64,000 nt of DNA, taken from contig JAJTGR010000052.1 in NCBI GenBank assembly GCA_021299375.1, positions 40,385 to 104,384 of the forward strand, written 5' to 3'. The notes below the pieces were generated by a model, which was given only the letters and a program-made list of their open reading frames with translations, made no database searches and was not told the DNA's origin. A program made the translations under genes and the position numbers. Source of the stretch: Gemmatimonadota bacterium. GTDB lineage: Bacteria; Gemmatimonadota; Gemmatimonadetes; Gemmatimonadales; Gemmatimonadaceae. Below, piece after piece: positions 19,548 to 29,999 of this stretch; the first letter of the stretch is position 1, and each line of letters opens with the position of its first letter.

Positions 19548-21683
19548 TTACACCGCGAGCAGGCGATCGAGTTCGGTCCGGATGGCGTCGACCGTCGGAA
19601 TGACGGCGGCCAGAAGGTCGGGATGGTACGGCACCGGGACATCGCGCGGGGCAAGGCGCTGCACCGGCGCATCCAGCTGCCAGAAGGCGTCCTGGGCCAA
19701 CGTGCCCGCAATCTCAGCGCCGAAGCCAGCGGTGAGGTTGTCCTCGTGGACGATCAGGCAGCGGCCGGTCTTGCGGACCGACGCCAGTACGCCGTGCCGG
19801 TCCCAGGGGGCAATCGTCCGCAGGTCGATGAGCTCGATGCGATCCCCCAGTGGTTCGATCGCTTCGGCGCAGCGATGCACCATGGCGCCCCAGGTCACGA
19901 CGGTCGCGTCCGTCCCTGCTTGCACCACGCGGGCCCGGCCAAGCGGCAGCACGTACTCGTCACCCGGATACCGTGCGCTGCCGTCGCCGGTCATGAGCAG
20001 TGACCGATGCTCGAAAAAGATGGTGGGGTTGGGGCTGCGCATGGCCGCCCGCAACAGCCCCACGGCGTCGGCGGCGTTGGAGGGCATGACCACCTGCCAG
20101 CCGTACGCATGCGCGAAGCGCACTTCATCACTGAGGGAATGCCAGGGGTCGCCTACGTCCTTGCCAAAACCGCCGGGCATGCGCACCACGATCGGGGCGG
20201 CGAAGCGATTGGCGGTACGCCAGCGCATCGTGCCGCAGTTGTTGAGCTGCTCGGTGGCCGGGTCGGCATACTTGCGGAACTGGATCTCGGCTACCGGAAC
20301 CAGCCCGCTGATCGCCATCGCGACCGCGCGCCCGATGATCCCTTCTTCACTGAGGCTCGTGTCGAAGACGCGGTCGGCGCCGAACTGCTTCTGCAGCCCC
20401 TCGGTCACCAGGTGCACGCCGCCCTTGCGCCCCACGTCCTCACCGAACACCACGACCTTCGGATTCACCGCCAACTCGTGCCGAAGCGTCCGCCGCACCG
20501 CTTCAGCGAAGCGCAGCAGGTCCCCCCCGTCGGCCGGGACCTCGGTGCCAGCGAGCGTCGCGCGTTCGCGGCGGGTGAGGCCGCCCATCGCGTCGTGCGC
20601 CGCGTCTGCTTCGGCGTACACGTGGCGTGCCACCGTGGTCGGGTCGGGCATCGGCCGGGCCCGCGCCGCATCGAGCGCCGCCTGCACATCGCGCGCAACG
20701 TCGGCTTCCAGCGCCTGCCACTCGCTCTCCGACATCAGCGCCGGCACGAGATAGTCGCGCAGGGCCGGCAGCGGATCGCGCGCCGTATCGGCGGCGATCT
20801 CCGCCTCGGTGCGATAGCCTTTCTGATTGTCCGGCCCCGAATGGCTCGATAGCCGCGGTACCGTGAGGCGCACCAGCGCCGGCCCCTGTCCGCGACGCAC
20901 ATGTGTCACTGCGTCGTGCAACAGCCCCGAGGCTTCGTGCGGGTCGGTGCCGCTGCCATTCAGCACGAAGAGATTCGTGAACGACGCCAGGTTCTTTGCG
21001 ATGTCGCCGCCCGGTGTCTGCATGTCGCCGCGTACACTGATGCCGAGATCGTTGTCCTCGATGTAGAACAGCATCGGCAGCTGGAGCGTCGTGGCCATCG
21101 TGAGCGCGGCCCAGAAGCCGTTGGTGGCCACCGAGCCATCGCCGCCGAGCGACACGCTGATGCTGCCGGCATAGCTCGCGTCCCGCAGCGTGTCGCGGTG
21201 GTACACGATGCTCTGCGCCCACCCGGCGGCCGGCGTGTACTGCGACCCCACGTCGCCCGACATCGGCAGTACCGTGCAGCCGTGCCGATTGGGCAGGTTG
21301 CACACCACGCCGATATCGCGCCCGTCGCTGAATCCGCCCGCACGACCGAGTGGACTGCCCAGCGCGTCCTCGAGGCTCAGGCCGACGGAGAGGAGCAGGG
21401 GGCGCGAGCGATAGTAGGCGCCAGCGCCATCGTGCGCCCCGGTGAGCAGCGACCCGAGGATGACCTGGGCCATGTCGTGGCCGCGGGCCGAAAACTGGTA
21501 CAGGACCAGATGCTCGCGCGGCACCGTCGCGCGGTTGCGATTGGTGGTCTCCTCGACCTCGTCGAGCAGGCGCGAGGCGAGCGTCGTGTACGCAATCCGC
21601 CGCCAATCGAACCCCGGGCGAGGTGTCCGGACGGCGGCGACGGCAGCGCGGGGCAGAGGGCGTACGGCAGGCTTGGCTGGCAT
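19548..21683 (-). CDS. 2-oxoacid dehydrogenase E1, fused alpha and beta subunits
   Basis: GDGSVATNGFWAALTMATTLQLPMLFYIEDNDLGIS (TPP alpha) and VVFGEDVGRKGGVHLVTEGLQKQFGADRVFDTSLSEEGIIG...RMPGGFGKDVGDPWHS (beta). Confidence 0.92.
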   Translation of the reverse strand: MPAKPAVRPLPRAAVAAVRTPRPGFDWRRIAYTTLASRLLDEVEETTNRNRATVPREHLVLYQFSARGHDMAQVILGSLLTGAHDGAGAYYRSRPLLLSVGLSLEDALGSPLGRAGGFSDGRDIGVVCNLPNRHGCTVLPMSGDVGSQYTPAAGWAQSIVYHRDTLRDASYAGSISVSLGGDGSVATNGFWAALTMATTLQLPMLFYIEDNDLGISVRGDMQTPGGDIAKNLASFTNLFVLNGSGTDPHEASGLLHDAVTHVRRGQGPALVRLTVPRLSSHSGPDNQKGYRTEAEIAADTARDPLPALRDYLVPALMSESEWQALEADVARDVQAALDAARARPMPDPTTVARHVYAEADAAHDAMGGLTRRERATLAGTEVPADGGDLLRFAEAVRRTLRHELAVNPKVVVFGEDVGRKGGVHLVTEGLQKQFGADRVFDTSLSEEGIIGRAVAMAISGLVPVAEIQFRKYADPATEQLNNCGTMRWRTANRFAAPIVVRMPGGFGKDVGDPWHSLSDEVRFAHAYGWQVVMPSNAADAVGLLRAAMRSPNPTIFFEHRSLLMTGDGSARYPGDEYVLPLGRARVVQAGTDATVVTWGAMVHRCAEAIEPLGDRIELIDLRTIAPWDRHGVLASVRKTGRCLIVHEDNLTAGFGAEIAGTLAQDAFWQLDAPVQRLAPRDVPVPYHPDLLAAVIPTVDAIRTELDRLLAV

Positions 21684-21698
21684 AGCCCAATAATCTGC

Positions 21699-21998
21699 CT
21701 AGCGCGTCTCTCTGGCGGGAGTTTCCGCGTCGGCCCAGACGCTGGTGGGCACCGTGCGCTGGGCGACGGAGACGACGAGTCGTGCCGTCGAGGTGGTGGC
21801 CGGCACGCCGATCCCCACGGCAAGAAGGAGCAGGTTGCCGGCGAGCCAGGCCGACGTCCAGCGTTGGACCAACCCGCGGCTGCCCTGCAGGACGAACGCG
21901 ATGGCCGCCGCGCCATTGAGCAGCAGCAGGCCCGCCAGTGACCAGGTGAAGGCTCGCCAACCCATCCCGGCCAGCCACTCGGTGAGTACCGTGTCCAT
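21699..21998 (-). CDS. Small membrane protein
   Basis: MDTVLTEWLAGMGWRAFTWSLAGLLLLNGAAAIAFVLQ with two or more TM segments; divergent from paaG. Confidence 0.6.
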   Translation of the reverse strand: MDTVLTEWLAGMGWRAFTWSLAGLLLLNGAAAIAFVLQGSRGLVQRWTSAWLAGNLLLLAVGIGVPATTSTARLVVSVAQRTVPTSVWADAETPARETR

Positions 21999-22115
21999 GC
22001 GCCACGACTCCGTCGTCTGAGGTGGGACCACCCGACGACAATACGCCCCGAACCGCGGAATGGCGAGCCCAATGGTTGCGGTTGGTCCATGGGAGATTCC
22101 TGCTAGTTTTGGTGG

Positions 22116-22913
22116 ATGTCTTCTCCTCCCTCCTGTCTCCTCGTCGAGCGGGGCGATGGCGTCCTGACGCTCACGCTGCACCGTCCCGACGTCCTCAACA
22201 GCTTCAATCGCGAGATGGCGCAGGCGCTGCATGGCGCCTTGCAGGCCGCCGCCGACGATGCCGCGGTCCGGGCGATCGTGCTGACAGGCGCCGGGCGCGG
22301 TTTCTGCGCCGGCCAGGATCTGGCCGAGGCGCTGCCCTCGGACGGTGGTCCCATGCCGGACATCGGCGAGATCGTGAAGGCCAGCTACAACCCCATCATT
22401 CGCGCCATTCGCACCATCGAGAAGCCGGTGCTGTGCGCCGTGAACGGCATTGCCGCCGGGGCGGGCGCGAACCTCGCCTTTGCCTGCGACCTCACCATCG
22501 CAGCCGACGACGCGAGCTTCGTGGAAAGCTTCGCCAAGCTCGGCCTCATTCCCGACACGAGCGGCACCTTCTTCGTGCCGCGCCTGGTGGGGATGCAGCG
22601 CGCCACGGGGATGTTCTTCCTCGCCGAGAAGATGCCGGCGCCCAAGGCGAAGGAATGGGGGCTGATCTGGGACGTGGTGCCCAGGGCCGACCTCATGCCC
22701 ACCGTGATGACGCTCGCGCGGCAGCTCGCCACGCAGGCCACGCGCGGCTTCGGGCTCACCAAGCGTGCGCTCAACGCGAGTTTCGGCAACACGCTCGATG
22801 CGCAGCTGGAGGTGGAGGCGCAGGCCATGCACGAGGCCGGGCGCACGGCCGACTATGCCGAAGGGGTGCGGGCGTTCCTGGAGAAGCGTACGCCGGTGTA
22901 TCGCGGCGCATGA
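22116..22913 (+). CDS. paaG: 2-(1,2-epoxy-1,2-dihydrophenyl)acetyl-CoA isomerase-like enoyl-CoA hydratase
   Basis: Crotonase motifs; RGFCAGQDLAE, AVNGIAAGAGANLAFACDL, DTSGTFFVPRLVG; paa context. Confidence 0.9.
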   Translation: MSSPPSCLLVERGDGVLTLTLHRPDVLNSFNREMAQALHGALQAAADDAAVRAIVLTGAGRGFCAGQDLAEALPSDGGPMPDIGEIVKASYNPIIRAIRTIEKPVLCAVNGIAAGAGANLAFACDLTIAADDASFVESFAKLGLIPDTSGTFFVPRLVGMQRATGMFFLAEKMPAPKAKEWGLIWDVVPRADLMPTVMTLARQLATQATRGFGLTKRALNASFGNTLDAQLEVEAQAMHEAGRTADYAEGVRAFLEKRTPVYRGA

Positions 22914-24112
22914 GTGCGGACGCGGTGCAGGTTGGCGTCGTGGGTGCTGGGGCGATGGGCGCCGGGATCGCGCAGGTGGCGGCGGTGCATGGGCACCCGG
23001 TGGTGCTTGCCGACGCCCAGCCCTCGGCCATCACGCGGGCCCGTACCGGGCACGAGAAGGCGATGGCGCGCGAGGTGGAGAAGGGGCGGCTGACGCGAGA
23101 AGCCGCCGATCAGGTGCTCGCCCGGTTCACATACGTCGAGGGGGTCGGCGAGAGCGAGCTGGCGCCGTTCGCGGCGTGCGGGTTCGTGATCGAAGCCATC
23201 GTCGAGCAGCTGGCGGCGAAGCAGGCGCTGTTCCGTCTGCTCGAGGGCGTGGTCGGAAGCGAGGCGACGCTCGCGTCCAATACCTCGTCGCTGTCCATCG
23301 CCGCGCTGGCCGGCGCCTGCCGCCACAAGGGGCGTGTGGTGGGCGTGCACTTCTTCAACCCGGCGCCGGTCATGCCGCTGGTGGAGATCATTCCCGCCAT
23401 CAGCACGGATACCGCGGTGGCCGACTCGGCGCGTGCGCTGGTGGCGTCGTGGAAGAAGGTCACCGTGATGGCGGCCGACACGCCGGGCTTCCTCGTGAAT
23501 CGCGTGGCGCGCCCGTTTTACGGCGAGTCGCTGCGCATCCGTGAGGAGGGCCTCGCCGACTGTGCCACCATCGACTGGGCGCTGCGAACCCTCGGCGGCT
23601 TCCGCATGGGGCCCTTCGAGCTCATGGACTTCATCGGGCTCGACGTGAACTACGCCGTCACGCGCTCGGTGTTCGAGGGCCTGTTCCATGACCCGCGCTA
23701 CCGCCCGAGCCTGCCGCAGCAGCGGCTCGTGGAGGCGGGCTGGCTGGGCCGCAAGACGGGGCGCGGCTTCTACGACCACCGCGCGGGCGCGACGGCTCCG
23801 GCGCCGCAGGAAGACGCCGCCCGTGGGCAGGCCATCGTCGATCGCGTGCTGGCCATGCTGGTCAACGAGGCCGTCGATGCCGTGCACCTGCAGCTCGCCA
23901 CGGTGGAGGACATCGAACTCGCGATGACGACCGGGGTGAACTACCCGCGCGGGCTGCTGGCGTGGGGCGACGAGATCGGCCCCGCCGCCGTGCTGGCTCG
24001 GCTGGAGGCCCTGCTGGCCGAGACGGGCGATCCCCGCTACCGGCCCAGCGTACGTCTGCGTCGGGCGGTGGCCAGCGGGGCGTCGCTCCGCGACTCACGG
24101 CGGTACTGGTGA
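22910..24112 (+). CDS. paaH: 3-hydroxyacyl-CoA dehydrogenase PaaH-like
   Basis: VGVVGAGAMGAGIAQVAAVHG, SNTSSLSI, VGVHFFNPAPVMPLVEI, GFLVNRVARPFY; ATGA overlap with paaG. Confidence 0.92.
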   Translation: MSADAVQVGVVGAGAMGAGIAQVAAVHGHPVVLADAQPSAITRARTGHEKAMAREVEKGRLTREAADQVLARFTYVEGVGESELAPFAACGFVIEAIVEQLAAKQALFRLLEGVVGSEATLASNTSSLSIAALAGACRHKGRVVGVHFFNPAPVMPLVEIIPAISTDTAVADSARALVASWKKVTVMAADTPGFLVNRVARPFYGESLRIREEGLADCATIDWALRTLGGFRMGPFELMDFIGLDVNYAVTRSVFEGLFHDPRYRPSLPQQRLVEAGWLGRKTGRGFYDHRAGATAPAPQEDAARGQAIVDRVLAMLVNEAVDAVHLQLATVEDIELAMTTGVNYPRGLLAWGDEIGPAAVLARLEALLAETGDPRYRPSVRLRRAVASGASLRDSRRYW

Positions 24113-24531
24113 CGCCCCACACGCCGCACGACGTCATCGCGCATCTCATGCGGCGCGATGCCTTTTCGCAGTTGCTGGGCATGGAGGTGCTCGAAGCCGA
24201 CCTTGGCCGTTCGGTGGTGCGCATGCGGGTGCGTCCCGACCTCGTGAATGGCTTCGGGACCCTGCATGGCGGTGCGCTGTTCTCGCTCGCCGACAGCGCG
24301 TTCGCCTTCGCCACCAATGCCGGCGGCATGCTGAGTGTGGCGGTGGACTGCACCATCAGCTTCCCAGTGGCATGCCGGCCCGGTGACGTGCTGACTGCCA
24401 CGGCGGTGGAGCAATCGGCCACCAACCGCCTCGCGTTCGTCGAGGTGACGGTCCGCAACCAGGACGACGTGGACGTGGGCTACTTTCGCGGCACCGTGTA
24501 TCGCACAACGCGTACGCACGACCTCACCTGA
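24109..24531 (+). CDS. paaI: Hydroxyphenylacetyl-CoA thioesterase PaaI
   Basis: VNGFGTLHGGALFSLADSAFAFATN hotdog signature; GTG start overlaps the preceding gene. Confidence 0.9.
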   Translation: MTPHTPHDVIAHLMRRDAFSQLLGMEVLEADLGRSVVRMRVRPDLVNGFGTLHGGALFSLADSAFAFATNAGGMLSVAVDCTISFPVACRPGDVLTATAVEQSATNRLAFVEVTVRNQDDVDVGYFRGTVYRTTRTHDLT

Positions 24532-24568
24532 CTTCACCCGAACGGACCGGCGGCGTGCCGGGAGACCC

Positions 24569-25804
24569 ATGGCAACTGCAGGACGACAGGCGTGGCTGGT
24601 GGATGGCATCCGTACACCCATCGGCACCCTCGGCGGGGCGCTGAGCGCCGTACGCGCCGATGACCTGGCAGCGCACACCATGCGCGCGCTACTGGCGCGC
24701 GTGGCCGAACGCACACCGGGCTTCGACGCGACGCAGATTGCTGACGTCGTGCTGGGGTGCGCCAACCAGGCGGGCGAAGACAATCGCAACGTGGCGCGCA
24801 TGGCCGCGCTGCTGGCGGGGCTGCCGGTGACGGTGCCCGGCGAGACGGTGAACCGGCTGTGCGCCTCGGGGCTGAGTGCGGTGGCCCACGCTGCGCGCGG
24901 CATTCGCAGCGGCGAGGGTGACATATATGTGGCCGGCGGCGTGGAGAGCATGACCCGCGCCCCGTTCGTGCTGTCCAAGGGCGCCACGCCGTTTGCGCGC
25001 GACGTGCAGCTCTTCGACACCAGTCTCGGATGGCGTTTCGTCAACCCGACGATGAAGGCCTTGCATGGCGTGGACAGCATGGGCGAGACGGCCGAGCACG
25101 TGGCGGCGCAGTATGGCGTCTCGCGCGGCGACCAGGATGCGTTTGCTGTCCGCTCCCAGCAGAAAGCGGCGGCGGCGCGCACGAGCGGGCGGCTGGCCGA
25201 GGAGATCGCGCCGGTGCACATCGCGCAGAAGAGAGGCGACCCGCTCGTGGTGCGAGACGACGAGTTCCTGCGCCCCGACACGACCATGGACACGCTGGCC
25301 AGGCTGAAGCCGGCGTTTCGTCATGATGGCCAGGGGAGCGTGACGGCCGGCAATGCGAGTGGCCTCAACGACGGTGCCGCCGCCCTGCTGCTGGCCTCCG
25401 ATGCCGCCGTGGCCGCGCACGGTTTCACGCCGATGGCACGCGTGGTGGCCAGCGCCGCGGCCGGCGTGGAGCCCCGCATCATGGGCATGGGGCCGGTGCC
25501 GGCCACGCGCCTCGTGCTGCAGCGCGCAGGGCTCACCCTCGAGCAGATGGACGTCATCGAGCTGAACGAGGCGTTCGCTGCACAGGGGCTGGCGTGTCTG
25601 CGCGAACTCGGGGTTGCCGACGACGATGTGCGCGTGAACCCCAACGGTGGCGCCATCGCGCTTGGCCATCCGCTGGGCATGAGCGGGGCGCGCCTCGCGC
25701 TCACCGCCGCACGGCAGCTCCAGCAGACGGGTGGCCGCTACGCCCTGTGCACGATGTGCATCGGGGTGGGGCAGGGGTACGCCGTCATCCTCGAGCGCGC
25801 CTGA
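24569..25804 (+). CDS. paaJ: 3-oxoadipyl-CoA/acetyl-CoA thiolase
   Basis: GETVNRLCASGLSAVAHAARGIRSGEGDIYVAGGVESMTRAP; NPNGGAIALGHPLGMSGARL; CTMCIGVGQG. Confidence 0.93.
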   Translation: MATAGRQAWLVDGIRTPIGTLGGALSAVRADDLAAHTMRALLARVAERTPGFDATQIADVVLGCANQAGEDNRNVARMAALLAGLPVTVPGETVNRLCASGLSAVAHAARGIRSGEGDIYVAGGVESMTRAPFVLSKGATPFARDVQLFDTSLGWRFVNPTMKALHGVDSMGETAEHVAAQYGVSRGDQDAFAVRSQQKAAAARTSGRLAEEIAPVHIAQKRGDPLVVRDDEFLRPDTTMDTLARLKPAFRHDGQGSVTAGNASGLNDGAAALLLASDAAVAAHGFTPMARVVASAAAGVEPRIMGMGPVPATRLVLQRAGLTLEQMDVIELNEAFAAQGLACLRELGVADDDVRVNPNGGAIALGHPLGMSGARLALTAARQLQQTGGRYALCTMCIGVGQGYAVILERA

Positions 25805-25814
25805 GCGCCCGGCC

Positions 25815-26426
25815 GTGATCTACGCCTTCGACGACTTCATCCCCGTGGTGCACGAGACGGCCTTCGTGCACCCGCAGGCCGCCGTGACCGGCAACGTGAT
25901 CATTGGCCGCGACGTGTATGTGGGGCCGGGCGCTGCCATCCGCGGCGACTGGGGCGGTATCGTCATCGAAGACGGCTGCAACGTGCAGGAGAACTGCACG
26001 ATTCACATGTTCCCCGGTGTGGTCGTGACCCTCAAAGCCGGCGCGCACATCGGGCACGGGGCCATCGTGCACGGGGCTCGCATCGGGGCCAACGCGCTGA
26101 TCGGCATGAACGCGGTGATCATGGACAACGCCGTCGTGGGGAACGGCTGCATCGTGGGCGCGCTCTGTTTCGTGCCCACCGACATGGTGATTCCGCCCCG
26201 CAAGGTCGTGGTGGGAAATCCCGCGAAGATCGTGAAGGACGTGAGCGATGAGATGCTCGCGTGGAAGTCGGACGGGACGGCGCTCTACCAGCAGTTGCCG
26301 GCGGCGATGCGCGCCGGCTGGCGCCCGGTGGAGCCACTGCGTGCGCTCCCCGCCGATCGCCCCACGCAGGCCAATATCCTGAAGAACTGGAAAGCCACCC
26401 AGCGTACCCGAGAGGAATCCCGCTGA
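25815..26426 (+). CDS. paaY: PaaY-like hexapeptide-repeat (gamma-carbonic-anhydrase-like) protein
   Basis: Left-handed beta-helix hexapeptides (NVIIGRDVYVGPGAAIRGDWGGIVIEDGCNVQENCTIH); paa context. Confidence 0.88.
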   Translation: MIYAFDDFIPVVHETAFVHPQAAVTGNVIIGRDVYVGPGAAIRGDWGGIVIEDGCNVQENCTIHMFPGVVVTLKAGAHIGHGAIVHGARIGANALIGMNAVIMDNAVVGNGCIVGALCFVPTDMVIPPRKVVVGNPAKIVKDVSDEMLAWKSDGTALYQQLPAAMRAGWRPVEPLRALPADRPTQANILKNWKATQRTREESR

Positions 26427-28465
26427 TGCTGTTGCTGCAGAACTTCGCCCTGGGCGAGTGGGTCGAAGGCACGGGCCCGCGCACCGATCTGGTGCACGCC
26501 GTGACCGGCGAGAAGATCGGCGAAACGTCGAGCCATGGGCTCGATTTCCGGCAGATGATGCACTTCGCGCGCGCCGTGGGCGGCCCCGCCCTGCGCGCGT
26601 TCACGTTCCATCAGCGGGCGCTGATGCTCAAGCGCATCGCCATCGCGCTCATGGAACGCAAGGAGGAGTTCTACCCGCTGTCGTACATGACCGGCGCCAC
26701 GCGCGCCGACTCGTGGGTGGACATCGAAGGGGGCATCGGGACGTTCTTTGCCTACGCCAGCCGCGGGCGTCGCGAGTTCACCAATGAGCGCTTCCATGTG
26801 GAGGGGCCAGCCGAGCTCCTCTCCAAGGGGGGCAGCTTCGTAGGGCGGCACATCCTGGTGCCCATGGAAGGCGTGGCCGTGCACATCAATGCCTTCAACT
26901 TCCCCGTGTGGGGCATGCTGGAGAAGCTGGCGCCGGCGCTGCTCGCGGGGGTGCCGTGCATCGTGAAGCCGTCCACCACGGGCTGTCACCTCACGTACGC
27001 CGTGTTCAAGGCCATCCTCGACACGAAGGAGCTGCCGGCCGGTGCGCTGCAGCTCATCTGCGGTGAGGCGCGCACGCTGCTCGAGCACGTGGAAGAACAG
27101 GATGTCGTGGCGTTCACCGGGTCGGCGGCCACCGGCCAGAAGCTCAAGGCCAGCCCGGCCATCGTGCAGCACTCCGTGCGCTTCAACATGGAGGCCGACT
27201 CGCTCAACTGCTCCATCCTCGGCCCCGACGCGGTGCCCGGCACCGCGGAGTTCGACCTCTTCATCAAAGAGGTCGCCCGGGAGATGACGAGCAAGGCGGG
27301 GCAGAAGTGTACCGCCATCCGTCGCACCATCGTGCCGAGCGGCCTGGAGGAGGCGGTCATCGCGGCGCTGTCGAAGCGGTTGGGGAGCACGACGATCGGT
27401 GATCCGACGGCCGAAGGGGTGCGCATGGGGCCCCTTGCGTCGCGCGCCCAGGTACGGGCGGTGGCGGAGAGCGCCAGTGCCATTCGTGCGGCGGCGGAGC
27501 GGGTGTACGGCGGCGGAGACTTCGCGGTGGTGGGGGCCGACCGCGAGCGCGGCGCCTTCTTCGCGCCCGAGCTGCTGTACTGCGCCGAGCCGCTGCGGCG
27601 CCACGAGCCGCACGATGTCGAGGCCTTCGGGCCGGTCAACACCATCATGCCCTATCGCGACCTGGGCGAAGCCGTGCAACTCGCGCGCCTGGGCAAGGGC
27701 TCGCTCGTGGGTTCCCTCGTCACGCACGACCCGAAGGTGGCGCAGGAGGTCATTCTCGGAACGGCCTGCTACCATGGGCGCATGCTGGTGCTGGACCGCA
27801 CCAGTGCGAAGGAGAGCACCGGACACGGCTCGCCGCTGCCCAACCTCGTACATGGCGGTCCCGGGCGGGCCGGCGGTGGTGAGGAGATGGGCGGCGCCCG
27901 CGGGGTCACGCACTACCTGCAGCGCGTGGCGCTGCAGGGAAGCCCGAGCATGATCACCGCCATCACGCGCGAGTGGACCAAGGGCGCCGAGGAGAAGCAG
28001 GACACGGTGCATCCGTTCCGGAAAACGTTCGATCAGCTCGAGGTGGGCGATACGCTGATCACGACGTCGCGGACGATCACGCTGGACGATGTCGAGGCGT
28101 TCGCGAAGCTGAGCGGCGACACGTTCTACGCCCACATGAGCGACGAGGATGCGCGCAGCAACGGCGTGTTCGAGGGGCGCGTGGCGCACGGGTATTTCGT
28201 GGTGTCGGCGGCGGCCGGGCTCTTCGTCGATCCCGACCTCGGGCCGGTGCTCGCCAACTACGGGCTCGAAAAGCTGCGCTTCACCAAGCCGGTCTATCCG
28301 GGCGACACCATTCACGTGCGGCTGACCGTGAAGCAGAAGACCGCCAAGGACACCCCGGTGGGTACCATCCCGCAGGGCGTGGTGGAGTGGGATGTAGAGG
28401 TCATCAACCAGCACGACGAGCCCGTAGCCGTGTATTCCATCCTCACGCTCGTCAGGCGCGGGTGA
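26426..28465 (+). CDS. paaZ: Bifunctional oxepin-CoA hydrolase / 3-oxo-5,6-dehydrosuberyl-CoA semialdehyde dehydrogenase PaaZ
   Basis: N-terminal aldehyde dehydrogenase ([28 protein letters not shown]) plus C-terminal MaoC-like domain ([14 protein letters not shown]). Confidence 0.95.
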   Translation: MLLLQNFALGEWVEGTGPRTDLVHAVTGEKIGETSSHGLDFRQMMHFARAVGGPALRAFTFHQRALMLKRIAIALMERKEEFYPLSYMTGATRADSWVDIEGGIGTFFAYASRGRREFTNERFHVEGPAELLSKGGSFVGRHILVPMEGVAVHINAFNFPVWGMLEKLAPALLAGVPCIVKPSTTGCHLTYAVFKAILDTKELPAGALQLICGEARTLLEHVEEQDVVAFTGSAATGQKLKASPAIVQHSVRFNMEADSLNCSILGPDAVPGTAEFDLFIKEVAREMTSKAGQKCTAIRRTIVPSGLEEAVIAALSKRLGSTTIGDPTAEGVRMGPLASRAQVRAVAESASAIRAAAERVYGGGDFAVVGADRERGAFFAPELLYCAEPLRRHEPHDVEAFGPVNTIMPYRDLGEAVQLARLGKGSLVGSLVTHDPKVAQEVILGTACYHGRMLVLDRTSAKESTGHGSPLPNLVHGGPGRAGGGEEMGGARGVTHYLQRVALQGSPSMITAITREWTKGAEEKQDTVHPFRKTFDQLEVGDTLITTSRTITLDDVEAFAKLSGDTFYAHMSDEDARSNGVFEGRVAHGYFVVSAAAGLFVDPDLGPVLANYGLEKLRFTKPVYPGDTIHVRLTVKQKTAKDTPVGTIPQGVVEWDVEVINQHDEPVAVYSILTLVRRG

Positions 28466-29865
28466 GCACACCGGCGGCGGGGAAGCGCTTCGATCGCTCG
28501 ATCGTGGACGGACCGATCGGCCAGGCGGTGTGGAAGCTCGCGTGGCCGACCGTGCTGCAGAACATGATCGGTGGCCTGCAGGGGGTGATCGACCACGCCA
28601 TGGTTGGTCACCTGGTGGGTTTTCAGGGCAACGCCGCCATCGGCGTGGCGTTCCAGATCTTTCTCGTGGTGGTGGTGTTCATCGGCTCGGTGTTCACCGG
28701 TATGGGCGTGCTGGTGGCGCGCTTCACCGGCGCCAACGACGAGGCGGCCGTCAACCGCGCGGCGTCGCAGGCGTTTCTGGTGGCGGTGGCGCTGAGCGTG
28801 GGCATCCTGGCGCCGGTCGGCTGGTTCGCGGCGCCGGCGTTGCTCGACATGGTCAACGCGGCCCCGGCCGTGCAGCGTGAGGCGCTGGGCTACCTGCGCA
28901 TCATGTTCCTGTTCAACATCGGCATGATGAGCTTCTTCATGCTGAGTGGTGGCCTGCGCTCGGCGGGCGATGCGAAGACGCCGCTGCGCCTCGGGGTCGC
29001 GATGACGGTGATGAACATCGTCTTCAACGTGATCTTCATTCGCGGCGTGGGGCCGATTCCGTCGTTCGGGACCGCGGGCGCGGCGATCGGGACGGTGCTG
29101 TCGGGAGGATTGGTGCTCGCGTATTCGCTCTGGCGGCTCTTTGGTGGGGCGTGGGTCATCAGCTTCCGCGGGGTGTCGTGGCGCCCACACTGGCCGACCA
29201 TCCGGCTGCTGTTTCAGGTGGGGCTGCCGGCGGGGCTGCAGGGCATTGCCATGAACGTGGCCGGCGTGCTGTTGCTGCGCTTCATCGGGGCTACGGAACA
29301 GAGCGCCGAGGCGCAGGCGGCGTACGCATTGGGGTACAGCGAGCTCTTCTCGTTCATCACGTGGACGTCGGTGGGGCTCATGGGGGCGGCCAGTGCCGTC
29401 GTCGGGCAGAATCTCGGGGCGGGGTTTCCCGCGCGCAGTCGCCAGGCGGTGCGCGCCGCGGCGCGGCTGGGCCTGAGCATGGCCGCGGTCATCGGGTCGC
29501 TCTTTCTGCTCATTCCGACGCAGCTCTTCGCGCTGTTCGGGGCCTCCAACGCGGCGGTGCTCGACGTCGGCCGGGGGTTGCTGGCGTTCCTCAGCGTTTC
29601 GGGGCTGTTCATCACCGTGGCCCTGACCTACACCGGTGGCCTGCAGGGCAGCGGCGACACGCGGTCGCCGCTGTTCATCTCGCTGCTCTCGCAGTTCGTG
29701 CTGCCGATCGGATACCTGACGGTGGTGCAGCAAACGCGCCAGCTGCAGCCGACGGATGTGTGGATGGCCATCGTGATGGGGCATGCCCTGCGCTGCGCGC
29801 TGAGTGTGTACCGGTTCGAACGGGGGAAGTGGCGGGAGCTCGAGGTGGGGGTGGTGACGAGATAA
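28462..29865 (+). CDS. MATE family efflux transporter
   Basis: 12-TM pattern; LAWPTVLQNMIGGLQGVIDHAMVGHL, GGLRSAGDAKTPL, GGLQGSGDTRSPL; GTG start overlaps paaZ stop. Confidence 0.93.
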   Translation: MSTPAAGKRFDRSIVDGPIGQAVWKLAWPTVLQNMIGGLQGVIDHAMVGHLVGFQGNAAIGVAFQIFLVVVVFIGSVFTGMGVLVARFTGANDEAAVNRAASQAFLVAVALSVGILAPVGWFAAPALLDMVNAAPAVQREALGYLRIMFLFNIGMMSFFMLSGGLRSAGDAKTPLRLGVAMTVMNIVFNVIFIRGVGPIPSFGTAGAAIGTVLSGGLVLAYSLWRLFGGAWVISFRGVSWRPHWPTIRLLFQVGLPAGLQGIAMNVAGVLLLRFIGATEQSAEAQAAYALGYSELFSFITWTSVGLMGAASAVVGQNLGAGFPARSRQAVRAAARLGLSMAAVIGSLFLLIPTQLFALFGASNAAVLDVGRGLLAFLSVSGLFITVALTYTGGLQGSGDTRSPLFISLLSQFVLPIGYLTVVQQTRQLQPTDVWMAIVMGHALRCALSVYRFERGKWRELEVGVVTR

Positions 29866-29999
29866 GGATGGCGTCGACGGGCCTCGTCCCCCAAGGCATC
29901 GGGGGGGAGGATGCCCGGAAGGAGGAAGCAGGGGCAGGGCGCCGTCCGCACGTCAGGGCTTCCTGCCCCCTGATCTTCTCCTTTCTGACGCCGTGGGGG

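Noticed and set aside
26285-28471. 728-aa ORF antisense to paaZ, and similar shadows at 52449-54956 and 56642-58441
   Set aside because: GC-driven antisense open frames without domain signal.
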